A stretch of 64,000 nt of DNA. It comes from Aspidapion aeneum (lineage: Eukaryota > Arthropoda > Insecta > Coleoptera > Brentidae). The notes under the pieces were generated by a model that was not told the DNA's origin, did no database searches, and saw nothing but the letters and a program-made list of their open reading frames with translations. The stretch lies in NCBI GenBank assembly GCA_963576565.1, contig OY755039.1:131643140-131707139 (forward strand), given 5' to 3'. Positions 35,443 to 46,558 of the stretch are shown piece after piece. The number at the start of each line of letters is the position of its first letter. The first letter of the stretch is position 1. Position numbers and translations under genes: made by a program.

Positions 35443-37790
35443 TACAAGGTTTTTGTTGCCCCAGTCCTGTATTATCTCCAGGTAGTTATTTATCTGCGAT
35501 ATTTGAGTTAGTCTAAGATGATGGAATTCACGTGCGGAGAGACATGTGGGTGGTATGAGTGAGGAGACTACATTGCCATCATCTGCAAAGCAATAAAGTG
35601 GATTTACTGTTTTATCTATGAGGTCATTTATGTAAATCAGAAAAATTGTTGGCGAAAGGAATGCTCCCTGTGGCACACCAGCATTTATTTGGTAAGAGTG
35701 GAGTTCTGGCCATCCCGTGCAACATAAATGGATCTATCCTTAAGGTAACTTTCAAACCAAGTGCAAAGTTTCGGCGACAATCCCATTGCTTTGAGCTTGT
35801 TGAGCAGATTTTCATGCCAGACTTTATCGAATGCTTCAGATAGATCTAAGGCAATTGTTCTTGTTTCACCCCGCAACTCAATCGCTTCTTGCCATAAGTG
35901 GGTAACGTATGTAAGTTAATCGCCAGTGACCGATATTTTCGAAATCCGTATTGCTTGTCGTAATTTTCCAAGTACTTGGTTAGGTGATTGTTCACAACTC
36001 TTTCCATTACTTTTGATATCACCGGAAGTAGAGCAATTGATCTATAGTTTAACGGATCTGTCTTTTTTCCTTTCTTTGGAATGGGTTGTACTGCGGCAGA
36101 CTTCCATGATGATGGATATACTTCTTGCCTTTAAGATAAATTGAATAATTTAGCGAAAGTTGGGGTGAGTTCATTAGCACAATTTTTGGGTCTATCGCGG
36201 GAATGCCATCTGGACCCATTGCTTTGTTTGTATCCAACTTTTTAAGGGATTTTCGTATTTCTCTGTGACAAAAGGGTACCTCTGGCATAATGTAGGAAAC
36301 CCTTTCAATGAACGTTGGAGTGTTTCCATTTGGCACTGTTAGGTTTGAGTTGGAAAAAAAATTTGCCCAGGCCAGCTTTTTCCTCTGATGTTGTGGCTAC
36401 GTGAATATTTTTATCTATAAGTGGTGGTATGGATGACATGGTGAAGTTTGATCCAACAGCTTTTGCAAGAGACCAGGACCTAGAACTACTTGGACAATTC
36501 AGCAACCTGTTTTTTATTCGTTGATTGTATGTTTCTTTGGCGGCGTCAATAGTAATTTTGCAAATATTTCTGGCGTCTATAAATTCTGTGTGGCTTTGAG
36601 CGGTTTGTTGTCGTTTCCAAAGGTTATATGCTCTGTGTTTTTTTTTGTACAGCCGTTTGATACTGGCTGTTGAACCAAGGTTTTGCATTAGCTCTGCGTT
36701 TTGTTGTATGTGGGATATATGCATCCATTCCAGATAAGATTACTTTTGTTATTTCCTTACAGCAAATAGTGGGATCAGCTGCTTTAAAGCAAACCTCTTT
36801 TTATGGAAAATCCAGGTAAAACTGTTTAAGGTCATTCAATTTTGCCGATTTATAGTGCCACATTTTACGAGGAAGTGATTGTTGGCTTGGTGGTATGAGC
36901 ATTTCGCACTTTGTTATTATAAGTTTATGATCGTATGAACCAAGTGGGGGATCTACTTGAATTGTGTACGAGTCAGGATTTGTAGTTAGGAACAAGTCTA
37001 AAAGCGCTGCAAATTCACCCCTTTCTGAGATACGGGTAGGTTCATCGACAAGCTGCGTTAGACCACAACTTATGGCAAAGCTTCTGCTTCCCTGCCTTCA
37101 TTACCTGTTTTGTTATGGTGTTTTAGCCAGGGTATATTGTGGACGTGGAAATAGCCTAAAATGACAATTTCCGCATGTGAAAAGTTTGACTGTATACTAT
37201 CATAGTTTTGGTACTCGGTGTTACTTGGTGGTCGGTAGAGGCAGCAGATGAACTTGGTCGATGACTTTGAGGTGAATTTTGGCCGAGGTTCGCTGGTTCT
37301 AGCTTCTCCTCTCGATGACATGAAAAATCATTTTTAATGTACACACAGAAATCCCAAAATTATGTCGAAATCGGTGGTGTAGGTCATAGCTGGGATAAAG
37401 ATAGTTCCCAATAGGTGTTGCAGAACTGATTTTAGTTTCAGTAAGAACAAGGATGTCAGGTCTTTGTTCTTCAAGATGTTGGTGAACTGAATTCATGTTT
37501 GTACTGAATCCTCTTATATTGCTAAAATCAATTCTGAGTTTTTGGTCTTCTTTTAATATCTTTGCATGAAGGACCTCCAGGATCACCCGACGCCCGGAGA
37601 TCCGAGTGGTCGGGTATTTTACCTCCGGAATATTTTGATCCTGGAGGCGCCATCATGCTATCTGTTACTCATTGTTGGAACCGGACTGCCAGCACAGTAG
37701 CGGAACGTGGTGATACCACTTAGCGCTACTCGGTTCTGGCATTGTGGTATCTCACCGGTCGACGCCCAGTGAGTAAAAAGCGTCTACCAC

Positions 37791-38881
37791 CTACACTCGT
37801 GCTCATAAAATCCCGTACATAAAAAATCGCATTGATAATTTTGAGTGTACGTTACTGAAATTCCAGATAAGATGTCTTGGCATTTTTAATTTTTTTGTGA
37901 CAAAAGAACCAAAATGTCAGAGTCAATTTTTGAAATTTCATTTGGTACTATAACTGTAAACTTAGTTAAAAACAAAATATAAGTAACCTATTACAAATTT
38001 CCGTGTACTGGTTTTTTACGAGCACGAGTGTACCTTTGGCATCCAACATAATATCTACATCTTTCTAATAAGGAACTATTTTCCCCATATCATTGTTCTG
38101 TACCCGTTAAACTAGATTATTTATGTTTCTAAAGTGGGATTACTGCTTACTTTTAAGTATTTTACTATAAAAATACAAAAACGCTACTTTTATTCCATTG
38201 GGCAAAGGATTTAAAGGGATTTGAAAGGGTAAATTTAAATAAAAAGAGGGGAAGCCCTGTAACAACCAAAACATGCACCCTTTTAGTTTTTTAAAAAGGG
38301 TTGTTTTAGAAATATCGAGCAGTTACTGTTTGCGTGCCTTATTGCAACGAGTGTCGAGCGTCTAACGCGAATAAGAAAATTCTGTTTTAATTATTGAAGG
38401 TAAGATTTAAGTTAAAACAATAATAATTGACCGTTTGGTAAATACTTAAAACTTGTTAAATGTTTAATTTGAAAAATTATTTCCAAAACTTTTTGAGAGA
38501 AAAAATATTTTTTGTTGATGAAGGCATTATTTTTAACTCAATTAGCAGTGTTCAATTATGTCCAAAATTAGGGTACCTATAGATATAAGATAAATATTGA
38601 AATATTTTCGTGCCACATTTTGCCAATCTATTTTGAAAACAAAAATAAATTTTAATTATATTCAAGCTCCGCGCCAATGCAGCATAAAAACAAGCTCCCC
38701 CGCCCACTGACCATTGCGTATCCAGCCCAAAATAGAAGTAGGAGCAGGTTTCTGAATTACATGGCCTTACAGCTCAAGGGGGATCAAATTCAGAATTTAT
38801 TTGAATTTCGTTGTCTGATTCTAGAAACTATAGCGCTTTCCGGAATATAGTTGAACATATTTTTTACAGTAATTTGTAATA
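37791..38881. other. 1.1-kb AT-rich spacer, nothing recognised
   Basis: No coding or repeat structure that I can support. Confidence 0.45.
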
Positions 38882-40562
38882 GTTTCGTTCCATCAAAGCG
38901 TGGGACGGTTATAGAACGGTACGAAAAATCCTGTTTGCGTTCCAGGTCGACGTTGTACTGTTATGGGACCGTCAGTTTTCCGTTCCATCAAGCAACCTAA
39001 ACTGGTTTCGGACTTCTCTGAAAGACAAGAATTGCACACAGGCGCATTAGAAGGCGCGGAAAAATTGTATGTAAAACACACACATTTCTAGTTTACATCA
39101 CCTGAGATAATAATATACCATAAAATTACATTAAACTTACATTTGTCTGAGAACATTCAAAAAAACAGTGAATAACCCAAAACATTAAAAAAAATTTCAA
39201 AATAAATTGAGTTTTACAACCAATTTTAACACATGACAAAATGCCGGGTAAGCCACGTAAATATACAAATATTTTTTAAATTTCCAAAAAAAAATTTTGC
39301 TACATCTGCAGCATCTGTTGATTTTTTTGCAAGAGCCTCTTAATTTTTATTACTACGGGACTGCGGATCGTGTAGGTATACCACATGAAAAATAGCTATA
39401 CTGCCCATAGGGTAGCTTGCTTAGAAAAAGTAAAACTACTTTTGCAGGTGATTGGATAGGATTCGCTTTAAGGCATAGACATTAAGATCATTACTAAAGT
39501 AGAAGCTACAAAATGTGATTTTCCTAACTTCTTAGAAGTATCACGAAAACCTTGTGAATATTAAGGCTTTCTATAATATGTAGGTAATTTCTCAAATATT
39601 TTATAAAAGTCAAATTAGAAAATACAAATAAATAAATATATAAATTTCACATAAAACTTGTGATGTTAGAAAAAATAAATATATTTTCACAAGTTTCGCC
39701 CAAAAATATGTGCTAATGCAAGTTCGTTTTAATTTTTGATATATATAGTTTTATTAGGTAGTCTGTAGTGGTTTATAGTTTGTGAATACAGGGTGTAACT
39801 AAATAAGTGTAATGAATTTGGTTTACCCCATGGTTGTAAGGGGTGGAAAACGCAACCCCTAAAATTTATTTCCAATGTAATTTTTTGTCTTATTATTTGT
39901 TTTCCATTTAAAAATGTATTTCCGATAGCCTGTTTCATTCTAAATAAAAAATGTCTCTTGGATTTTTGCCCAAAATAAACCAGTTCGCAGCAAAAAATTA
40001 TTTCACGAACAACTACAAAGATACATCGTCATAAATGTTATGACCCCTTTTAAGGGGCGGTATCTTGACAAGGGATGCTCCAATAAAGTTTCTTTATATG
40101 AAAGATCCGAGATCCTATCTTTTTTCGATGAGGAATCATCCCCTTAAATGTTTTACACTTATTTAGTTACACCCTGTATAAATTAAATTGATGTAATTTT
40201 ATCTGCATTTTAAAGAACTAAAATTAAAAATATATTATGATAATCCTATGTAATTGTGTAATCCTTTCTGTGTGCAAATTTAATTTCGTGCTCTCGAATT
40301 CATCCATTGCCTTCGATTTATCTTTGGGCGAGACACCAAACCTACCCTTTCTTTTAGTCACGTGATTTTGAATTTAACTCTCTCGCATATGATCACGTGC
40401 CTGAAGTAAATCGAACAGCATTCGGTTTTTGGACAGTTATTTGGTCGTTCCATCTAACCCGAACCGTTTTAAAACAGTCCTCGTACTCCTTGTACTGCAT
40501 TGCGCGCGCATTGGTATTTTTTGGACGGTTCTATGACCGTAGAACTATTTGATGGAACAGAA
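38882..40562. mobile_element. 1.7-kb element with GTTCCATCAAA inverted ends
   Basis: The left end has TTCGTTCCATCAAAGCGTGG then GACGGTTATAGAACGGT; the right end read on the minus strand has TCTGTTCCATCAAATAGTTC then ACGGTCATAGAACCGTCC. Both blocks match in order, giving inverted arms of about 40 bp. The motif GTTCCATC recurs near 38981 and 40449, so the subterminal regions are iterated. No target duplication established and no transposase inside; a 388-bp MITE is nested in it. Confidence 0.55.
39789..40176. mobile_element. 388-bp MITE with CAGGGTGTAACTAAATAAG inverted ends
   Basis: The left tip CAGGGTGTAACTAAATAAGT is mirrored exactly at the right (ACTTATTTAGTTACACCCTG). TA flanks both sides (39787-39788, 40177-40178). 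Non-coding; a Tc1/mariner-type MITE is the likely class from the TA target and CAGGGTG tip. Confidence 0.85.
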
Positions 40563-41519
40563 CTTGTGTAATCAAAAACGTCGTAGAAGCTTTCGTTTCA
40601 GATATATTTACAAAAAAACTGTTTTGAAAGCTGATATAACGTGGAGTTTACTAGGAGTCTGCTAATGGGCTAGGAAGGTATCAGATCCGTCATGGATCCA
40701 CTTGTTCCAGGCGTATGGGGACATCTTTGACCCCGGAATCAGATTGAGCGCCGAAAAATACTGGTTGGCTTAAAAGAACACTAAAATTGCAAATTTGAAA
40801 AAAAAAATCAAATATTTTAGGTTTTACAGAAGGGACATCAACGTTACAGAAGGGATAAAATTGAAGAAACACAATTTGTGGCACAAAACTAAATTATATG
40901 TATAGACAATGGTCAAAAATATCAAGGCAGCTTATAAATATAACTAAATTCCAAAAAAAATCCCAATCTGTAAGACAGGGACAATTTTTGTTACATCGAA
41001 AAATAGTGTTTCCGAACGGGACAAATCGTGTTACAGATGGGACAATTTATTTACATTTTAACGTATTCCGGCCGCGCCAAATTTATGATACAACACTTTT
41101 TTTTTAGTTTTGTTCAAGATTTCAAAGTTTTTTTTTTCGGAAAAATGTTGATTTTATTACTTTATTCAACTTATGCGTAAGATAATCCAGGTTACAGACA
41201 GGACAACATCATTTCCCTCTAATCTATAAATTTTAATTTTTTCAGCACAAAACGATTTATTATCAATAATTCAAAAACTCTCTAATTTTTCTAAAATTTA
41301 TCGCATACGAAACACATAACGCGACTAGTAAATAAAATAAATCTTGAAACGAAACAGTCAAACGTAACATAACCTCAATAGACAAACGTCACAAAACGGG
41401 CCAATCAAATAGTGGAACGTAACTTATGATTTACCCGCTCGTGCAATATTGGTTATTGCTACGTTTTTATAGTAGGGTGATTTGATTTTAAACTATTTTA
41501 TAACAATATATTTAAACTG
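40563..41519. other. Region with recurring TTACAGA-GGGACA motif
   Basis: GGCTAGGAAGGTATCAGATC near 40669 repeats the end of the 17-kb dispersed repeat. Between 40819 and 41210 a motif like TTACAGANGGGACA recurs about five times (near 40823, 40845, 40974, 41031, 41192). No gene supported. Confidence 0.4.
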
Positions 41520-42120
41520 TGGAAAGTTTATGAGATTACACCAGAAGATGGTGTTTCATAATACGCAGAAAATATTTACGAGATCTCATGAACGTTCACA
41601 AGTTTTTTTGGCATATTATTAAGGGCATATCCGCGTTAAATCTATCGAAAGTTTACAAGATTTAACCAAAAATTTGTTGCATGCTATGTATCCAATCCCT
41701 AGCAGGATTCACGAACTTTCATGAGTTTCCAAAGGCAGTTTGATACGGGCATATCCCGGTTACATTGGTAAAAAGTTGACGAGATTTAAGATAAAATTAG
41801 TTTTGTGATCTGCGTCAAATCCCTAGCAGATCTCGCGAACTTGCACGACTCACGTACGTTTAATTAGACTGCTGAAAGTTTATGAAATTATACCAGGAAG
41901 AGGTGTATCATAATTCGCAGAAGATACTCGCGAGATCTTATAAACTTTTACAAGTTTTTGTTAGCATATTATTAAATTTTTATAGAAAAAATTTCAGTGG
42001 AAGCTCATAAAATCTTTTAAAATCTTACTAAAAAAATTATAAACTTGCTGGTCAATAAAAATAGGTACTCATAAAATCTGTTGAATACATACAGAAAAAC
42101 TTGCTTGTAAAATCTTACCA
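41520..42120. repeat. Diverged tandem array of about 120-bp units
   Basis: Units begin GAAAGTTTATGAGATTACAC (41522), GAAAGTTTACAAGATTTAAC (41648), AAAAGTTGACGAGATTTAAG (41771) and GAAAGTTTATGAAATTATAC (41876), with a further weak one near 42000. Blocks such as ATCCCTAGCAG(G/A)(A/T)(T/C)TC recur between them. An old, decayed array. Confidence 0.6.
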
Positions 42121-42165
42121 AATTTGGTCATTATTTTGCGCTTTAATTCTTATAAAACTAAAAAT

Positions 42166-42781
42166 ACTCTGCCAATCTATGGGCACCTAAGCTCATACTA
42201 GGTACTATAGTTATAGTGTACGTGTGAGCTAATATAACTAAAAACTGAAATATATTTTATTCAACTCCAGACTCAATTACCTTTCGTTTGATATCACACA
42301 GACCATATTTTCACTTAAACTCTAATTTTTGACATCTACCCCCACCCTTTTTTTTAAATAACTTAAAATTCATTTTGTTTAACTCCAGACTTAATTACCT
42401 TTCGTTTGATATCACACACGCCATATTTTCACATAAACTCTCATTTTTGAAATCTACCCCCACCCTTTTATGTTGCTTGCGTTCGGTGGCTTTCGTTCAT
42501 TTTTAAATGGGACCACGACGGCCCAAGACCCATCCTAGGTACCTAAGTTCATTTAAATCGGACAAGCGGTTTTTGAGTTATGCGGGTTGGTCGTTAAAGA
42601 CAGACATACAGACAGACAGACAGACATACAGACAGACAGACAGACGGCGAGGCAAAAAAGTTTCAAAATCATCTGAAACGCAAAGATATATAAAATTTTT
42701 TGAAATCGGAGCTTTTTTTTTCGAAAAAAATTAGGAACACCATAGCTCACACTACTATAGTATAGTAGTAGTGTGAGCTAA
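42166..42781. mobile_element. Palindrome-ended dispersed element, copy D
   Basis: It starts ACTCTGCCAATCTATGGGCA, with GCTCATACTAGG then the TATAGTTATAGTGTACGTGT palindrome, carries the TTACCTTTCGTTTGATATCA modules, a CAGA/CATA tract (about 42599-42645) and a terminal palindrome (42744-42779) followed by AA. It is nearly collinear with copy A and is the best solitary example of the family in the window. Confidence 0.85.
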
Positions 42782-44040
42782 AAAATTGGCTAGTCAAAAA
42801 TGCTTAAAACTGGATAGGTACTTATATAATATAAAGGTATAATCTTTTAAATTCATATAGAAAAACGTAACGATGCTTAAAAATTGTCAAAACTGGTCAC
42901 CATTCAACTGGTTGAATACTCATAAAATCTTGCCATATCTTGGCAAAACTTGTGCTTGTTTTTAGTGAAATCTGATAGAATGTTTTAAAGTAAGATCCCT
43001 GTTTAATTATTATTATCTTATAAATATCCTATCGAAATCTGTACAGCCTATTCGCGGTGAAAAAATTTTCCTCTTAAGATCTCTAAGATTTTTAAATCCT
43101 AATAAGATCTCGTCAGTTTTCATATGGCTTATATAATATTGTATTTCTATACCTAATATCAAAGAAAATAATTAGTCCAGTGTTGCATCAGCCAATCACC
43201 ATTGCGAAAAATGTTACTTACAGTTACAGAAGACAGAAGCCATCTTGGTATTCTTGATTCTTGCTAAATGGTGAAAACTGGAATATCGTTAATAAAAGAA
43301 CATGTTACTCAATTATAAAATTGTATACCATTCCACTCCCTCAAGGCCGTACCTAGGGAGGGGGGTCTCGAGACGGATTAATCCCCCCCCCCCTCCGAAA
43401 GTTTTAGGACCCAAAAATACTAAAATTATTAGAAGTGATATGTAGTAAAAAAATTGCATTTTTTGAATCTATAAAGTGTGCTCATGACTCCACCAAAAGC
43501 ATATAGTAATATTTCAATTAGAAACATTTATTTTTCAATGTTGAAAATATCGTTCCCAATGCTTTTATATGGAGTTCCCTATTAAACAAGTGCTCGCCCT
43601 GAAAACGCGTATTTATAATAATTTATAACTTGTTATAACTTGAGAACCCTTTGCTTAATCAAAAAAACACCTTCTGTAAACTTTGTGTATCAAAGATCAG
43701 GGATCACAATGATTTTTGAAAAATGTCAATCGGACGCATAGTTTTTTTTTAAGTGGCAAAGAGTGATGCCATGACGCGACGAACGCGGCGGACCCTGACA
43801 TGCGACGAAGGGTCAGATATTTTACAAATGCACGGCGGGCCAGGCGAAACGCGACTCTATGTCTTGAGACAAGTTGAGATACACATAAGTTCGTTTTTCG
43901 TTTAACTCTCGCGGTTACAGATGTTTAAGTTACTTACTTAGTTTTTTGCTTGTGAATTGCGTTATGTATAAATGTTGTGCTTGTGTGATTTGGCCGTGAA
44001 GGGCCAAATATCAAAGGCTAGGCGTGAAGAAAAGGGAAAT
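42782..44040. other. 1.26-kb region, no gene; C-run
   Basis: GTACCTAGGGAGGGGGGTCT near 43351 is followed by a C-run at 43383-43394. Such homopolymers are common next to insect repeats of this look and are assembly-sensitive. Nothing else recognised. Confidence 0.45.
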
Positions 44041-44510
44041 TTAGTTCTATATTAGAATGTGACTCTCGGCCCTACGGGCCTCCAATTTATTTCTATATTA
44101 GTATGTGACTCTCGGCCCTACGGGCCTCCGGGAGTCCATATTCACTATATTTGTATGTGACTCTCGGCCCTACGGGCCTCCGGCAATCCATATTCAAAAG
44201 GGAAACTACCCGCCTCCAGTTTAATTCTATACTATAATGTGCCTCTCGGCCCTACGGACCTCCAATTTATTTCTATATAGTATGTGATTCTCGGCCCTAC
44301 GGGCTTCCGGGAATCCATATTTAAAATTGAAACTACGCGCCTCCCGTTAAATTTGATATTAGAATGTGACTCTCGGCCCTACGGGCCTCCAATTTATTTC
44401 TATATTCGTATGTGACTATCGGCCCTACGGGACTCCAATTTATTTCTATAATAGTATGTGACTCTCGACCCTACAGGCCTCCGGGAGTCCATATTCACTA
44501 TATTAGGCTT
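44041..44510. repeat. Tandem array built on a GGCCC-TAC-GGGCC hairpin
   Basis: Eight copies of CTCTCGGCCCTACGGGCCTC or a close variant, spaced about 45-75 bp, near 44062, 44111, 44162, 44237, 44291, 44371, 44417 and 44463. Linkers alternate between a short AATTTATTTCTATATTAGTA type and a longer one with TCCATATTCA and GAAACTACGCGCCTCC. A ninth core lies at 45281 after the downstream duplication. Each core can form a 5-bp GC stem with a 3-base loop. Confidence 0.85.
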
Positions 44511-45830
44511 CCGTTAAATTCTATATTGGAATCGAGACTTTTGATTTGAGCCCCCCACTCCCTGATATGGGCATAATATGTGAAAACAGAAAATTTGACA
44601 TGGTGTAATTAGTTTACACCTGGAAGACACAATTTTAACGGTAATGAACTATGTATTTTTTTTGCAAGCCTATACAATGGCGCATATGTCGCCGTCGAGA
44701 TAATTAAAATAAATTGTCGGCGTCTTACAATATGACTCTTCAAAGAAGCACCACTGTTTGGCAAATTTTGATGGTTTTTTGACAAAAACTCAAAAAGTAC
44801 CAAATTAATCTAAAAATTTTTCTCTGATATTTATAGATCTTGGTAGGCCCTATCGTTAAAGTTGTTATACATTTTTCATTATGTTTTTGAAAAACACAGG
44901 GACCTATGCGCGTTAATTTACTAAGTGGGTGACATCTAAAGCCACATAAATTTATTTTGTTATCGTAGAAATAGATTCAATCAAGGGCTGTCACCGGAAG
45001 TGATGCAGCAAAATCATTTCTGCGATATAAATTGTTAAAATATAACCAATTTAAGGTTTTTTATATTTAAGGAGCCCTGGAGAGGAGGGGTGCGACCTAC
45101 AAAAAAGTTTATTTGAAGTTTTTTAGTTAATTTGACCGTAAAAATAAGTTCTGTTATTAAATTTTTTGGCCTAATGACGTCACTTACATAAACGGTGCCA
45201 GCGAGTGCTTTTATTCGAGATTCAAACTTATCGTAGAGCTCTGAAATTTCGAAATGGATTCTTGCATTTTTTCGATTTGACCCTATACGGGCCTCCGGAA
45301 ATCCATATTTGAAAAGGAAATTACGCGCCTCCCGTTAAATTCTATATTAGAATCGAGACTTTTGATTTGAGCCCCCCACTCCCCGCTATAGGCATAATAT
45401 GTAAAAACAGAAAATTTGACATAGCGTAATTAGTTTACACCTGGAAGACACAATTTTAACGGTAATGATTTATGATCTTTTTTTTTGCAAGCCTATACAA
45501 TAGCGCATCTGTCGCCGTCGAGATAATTAAAATTAATTGTCGGCGTCTTAAAATAGGACACGTTAAAGTAGCACCACTTTTTGGCAAATTTTGATGATTT
45601 TTTGGCAAAAACCCAAAAAGTACCAAACTAATCTAAATTTTTTTCTTAGGTGTTTATAGATCTTCGTAGGCCCTATCGATAAAGTTATTATAAATTTTTC
45701 ATTTCATTTCAAAAACACAGGGACCTATTGCGCGTGGGTGACATCTAAAGCCACAAATTAATTTTTTTACCGTAGAAATAGGTTCAGTCAAGGGCTGTCA
45801 AGTCACCGGAAGTCGAGCAAAAAAATAGGT
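44511..45830. repeat. Direct duplication of about 480 bp, 820-bp offset
   Basis: TTAAATTCTATATT(G/A)GAATCGAGA, TTGATTTGAGCCCCCCACTC, TTAGTTTACACCTGGAAGAC, TCGCCGTCGAGATAATTAAA and the AGGGCTGTCA(CCGGAAGT) block occur in both 44513-45002 and 45333-45817. The intervening 45003-45332 is unique except for the ninth hairpin core at its end, so array and flank were duplicated together. Confidence 0.8.
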
Positions 45831-46157
45831 TGAAACATGACCCTTGAAAGTTTTACATAAAAACGCTGATATATCAAAAACGACTAAACCGATTCCGATT
45901 TGGTTTTTGGTTTTCGCAATAAGACCAACATTGCTATGATTCTTATAGAAAAATTTTTCGTTTTTACCAACTTTGAAACAAGTGGAGGGGGGAGGTACCC
46001 TAAAAGCTTGATTAAAAAAAAATAGTCCACTTTTTCCATGTTGGGTATCTTCGTTTTAAAACATATATCTTGGTTTTTGTGTAAACCTACTACGACGGAC
46101 TACTTGCTCGCACCGTTTATGGTTATATTATATATTATGTATCAATATCTGGCTGCT
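45831..46157. other. Spacer, nothing recognised
   Basis: No gene supported. Confidence 0.4.
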
Positions 46158-46165
46158 GGGTAACC

Positions 46166-46550
46166 TAAGGTCACTCATCGTCAAGCAAGCTTTACAGGTA
46201 GCGAAGCTAACGTCAGGCTTTCTATTTTTTGGTTATTATTTTTGACATGTTTACCTCGGTTTCGCATTGGCGGTTCTGTTTTATTTTGAAGATGTTGTTT
46301 TACACAGTATGAAGGTACGGAAACTATAATATATTTATGTAATTAGAATTAAAAAGTTATGCTGCAAACTATCTTGAAACTGTATCATTATTAAATAGAT
46401 CTTTAGACTGTGTTAAAACCACATTTTTAAAATATCAACGAGCCGCCAACGCGAAAACAAGGAAATCATGTCAAAAATTGTAACCAAAAAATAGAAAGCC
46501 TGACGTTAGCTTCGCTACCTGTAAAGCTTGCTTGACGATGAGTGACCTTG
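46166..46550. mobile_element. 385-bp foldback MITE, hAT-like, 8-bp target duplication
   Basis: Arms of about 83 bp are nearly perfect inverted copies (AAGGTCACTCATCGTCAAGC from 46167; the complement ends at 46549), with weaker pairing to about 120 bp. GGGTAACC is repeated immediately outside (46158-46165 and 46551-46558). An 8-bp duplication and a YAAGG tip fit the hAT superfamily. Non-coding. Confidence 0.85.
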
Positions 46551-46558
46551 GGGTAACC

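Larger units (their letters stand above)
34191..37790 (-). pseudogene. Non-LTR retrotransposon (LINE) ORF2 ruin: APE endonuclease, RT and C-terminal domain
   Basis: Read on the minus strand, the pieces are in normal order. Endonuclease (37540-36800): Asn-Ile-Arg-Gly-Phe, Asp-Ile-Leu-Val-Leu-Thr-Glu-Thr-Lys, Leu-Tyr-Arg-Pro-Pro-Ser, Ile-Leu-Gly-Tyr-Phe-His-Val-His (Asp of the usual GDFN lost), Tyr-Asp-His. Linker (36724-36340). RT: Gly-Pro-Asp-Gly-Ile-Pro-Ala (about 36220), Leu-Asp-Leu-Ser-Glu-Ala-Phe-Asp-Lys-Val-Trp (about 35850), Pro-Gln-Gly-Ala-Phe-Leu-Ser-Pro (35676), Phe-Ala-Asp-Asp (35592-35578). After a nested MITE: Phe-Asn-Ala-Gln-Lys-Thr-Gln (about 34860) and Leu-Tyr-Lys-Ala-Gln-Ile-Arg with Tyr-Cys-Ser-His (about 34650), ending near 34191. 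At least five frame changes plus the insertion kill it. The C-terminal block is typical of the Jockey/CR1/Rex group; I do not assign a clade. The DNA upstream of 37590 is probably 5' untranslated region. Confidence 0.9.

Noticed and set aside
44041..44510. CRISPR-like array
   Set aside because: Regular spacing and palindromic cores superficially fit, but the linkers are repeats of each other, and the surroundings are animal transposons.
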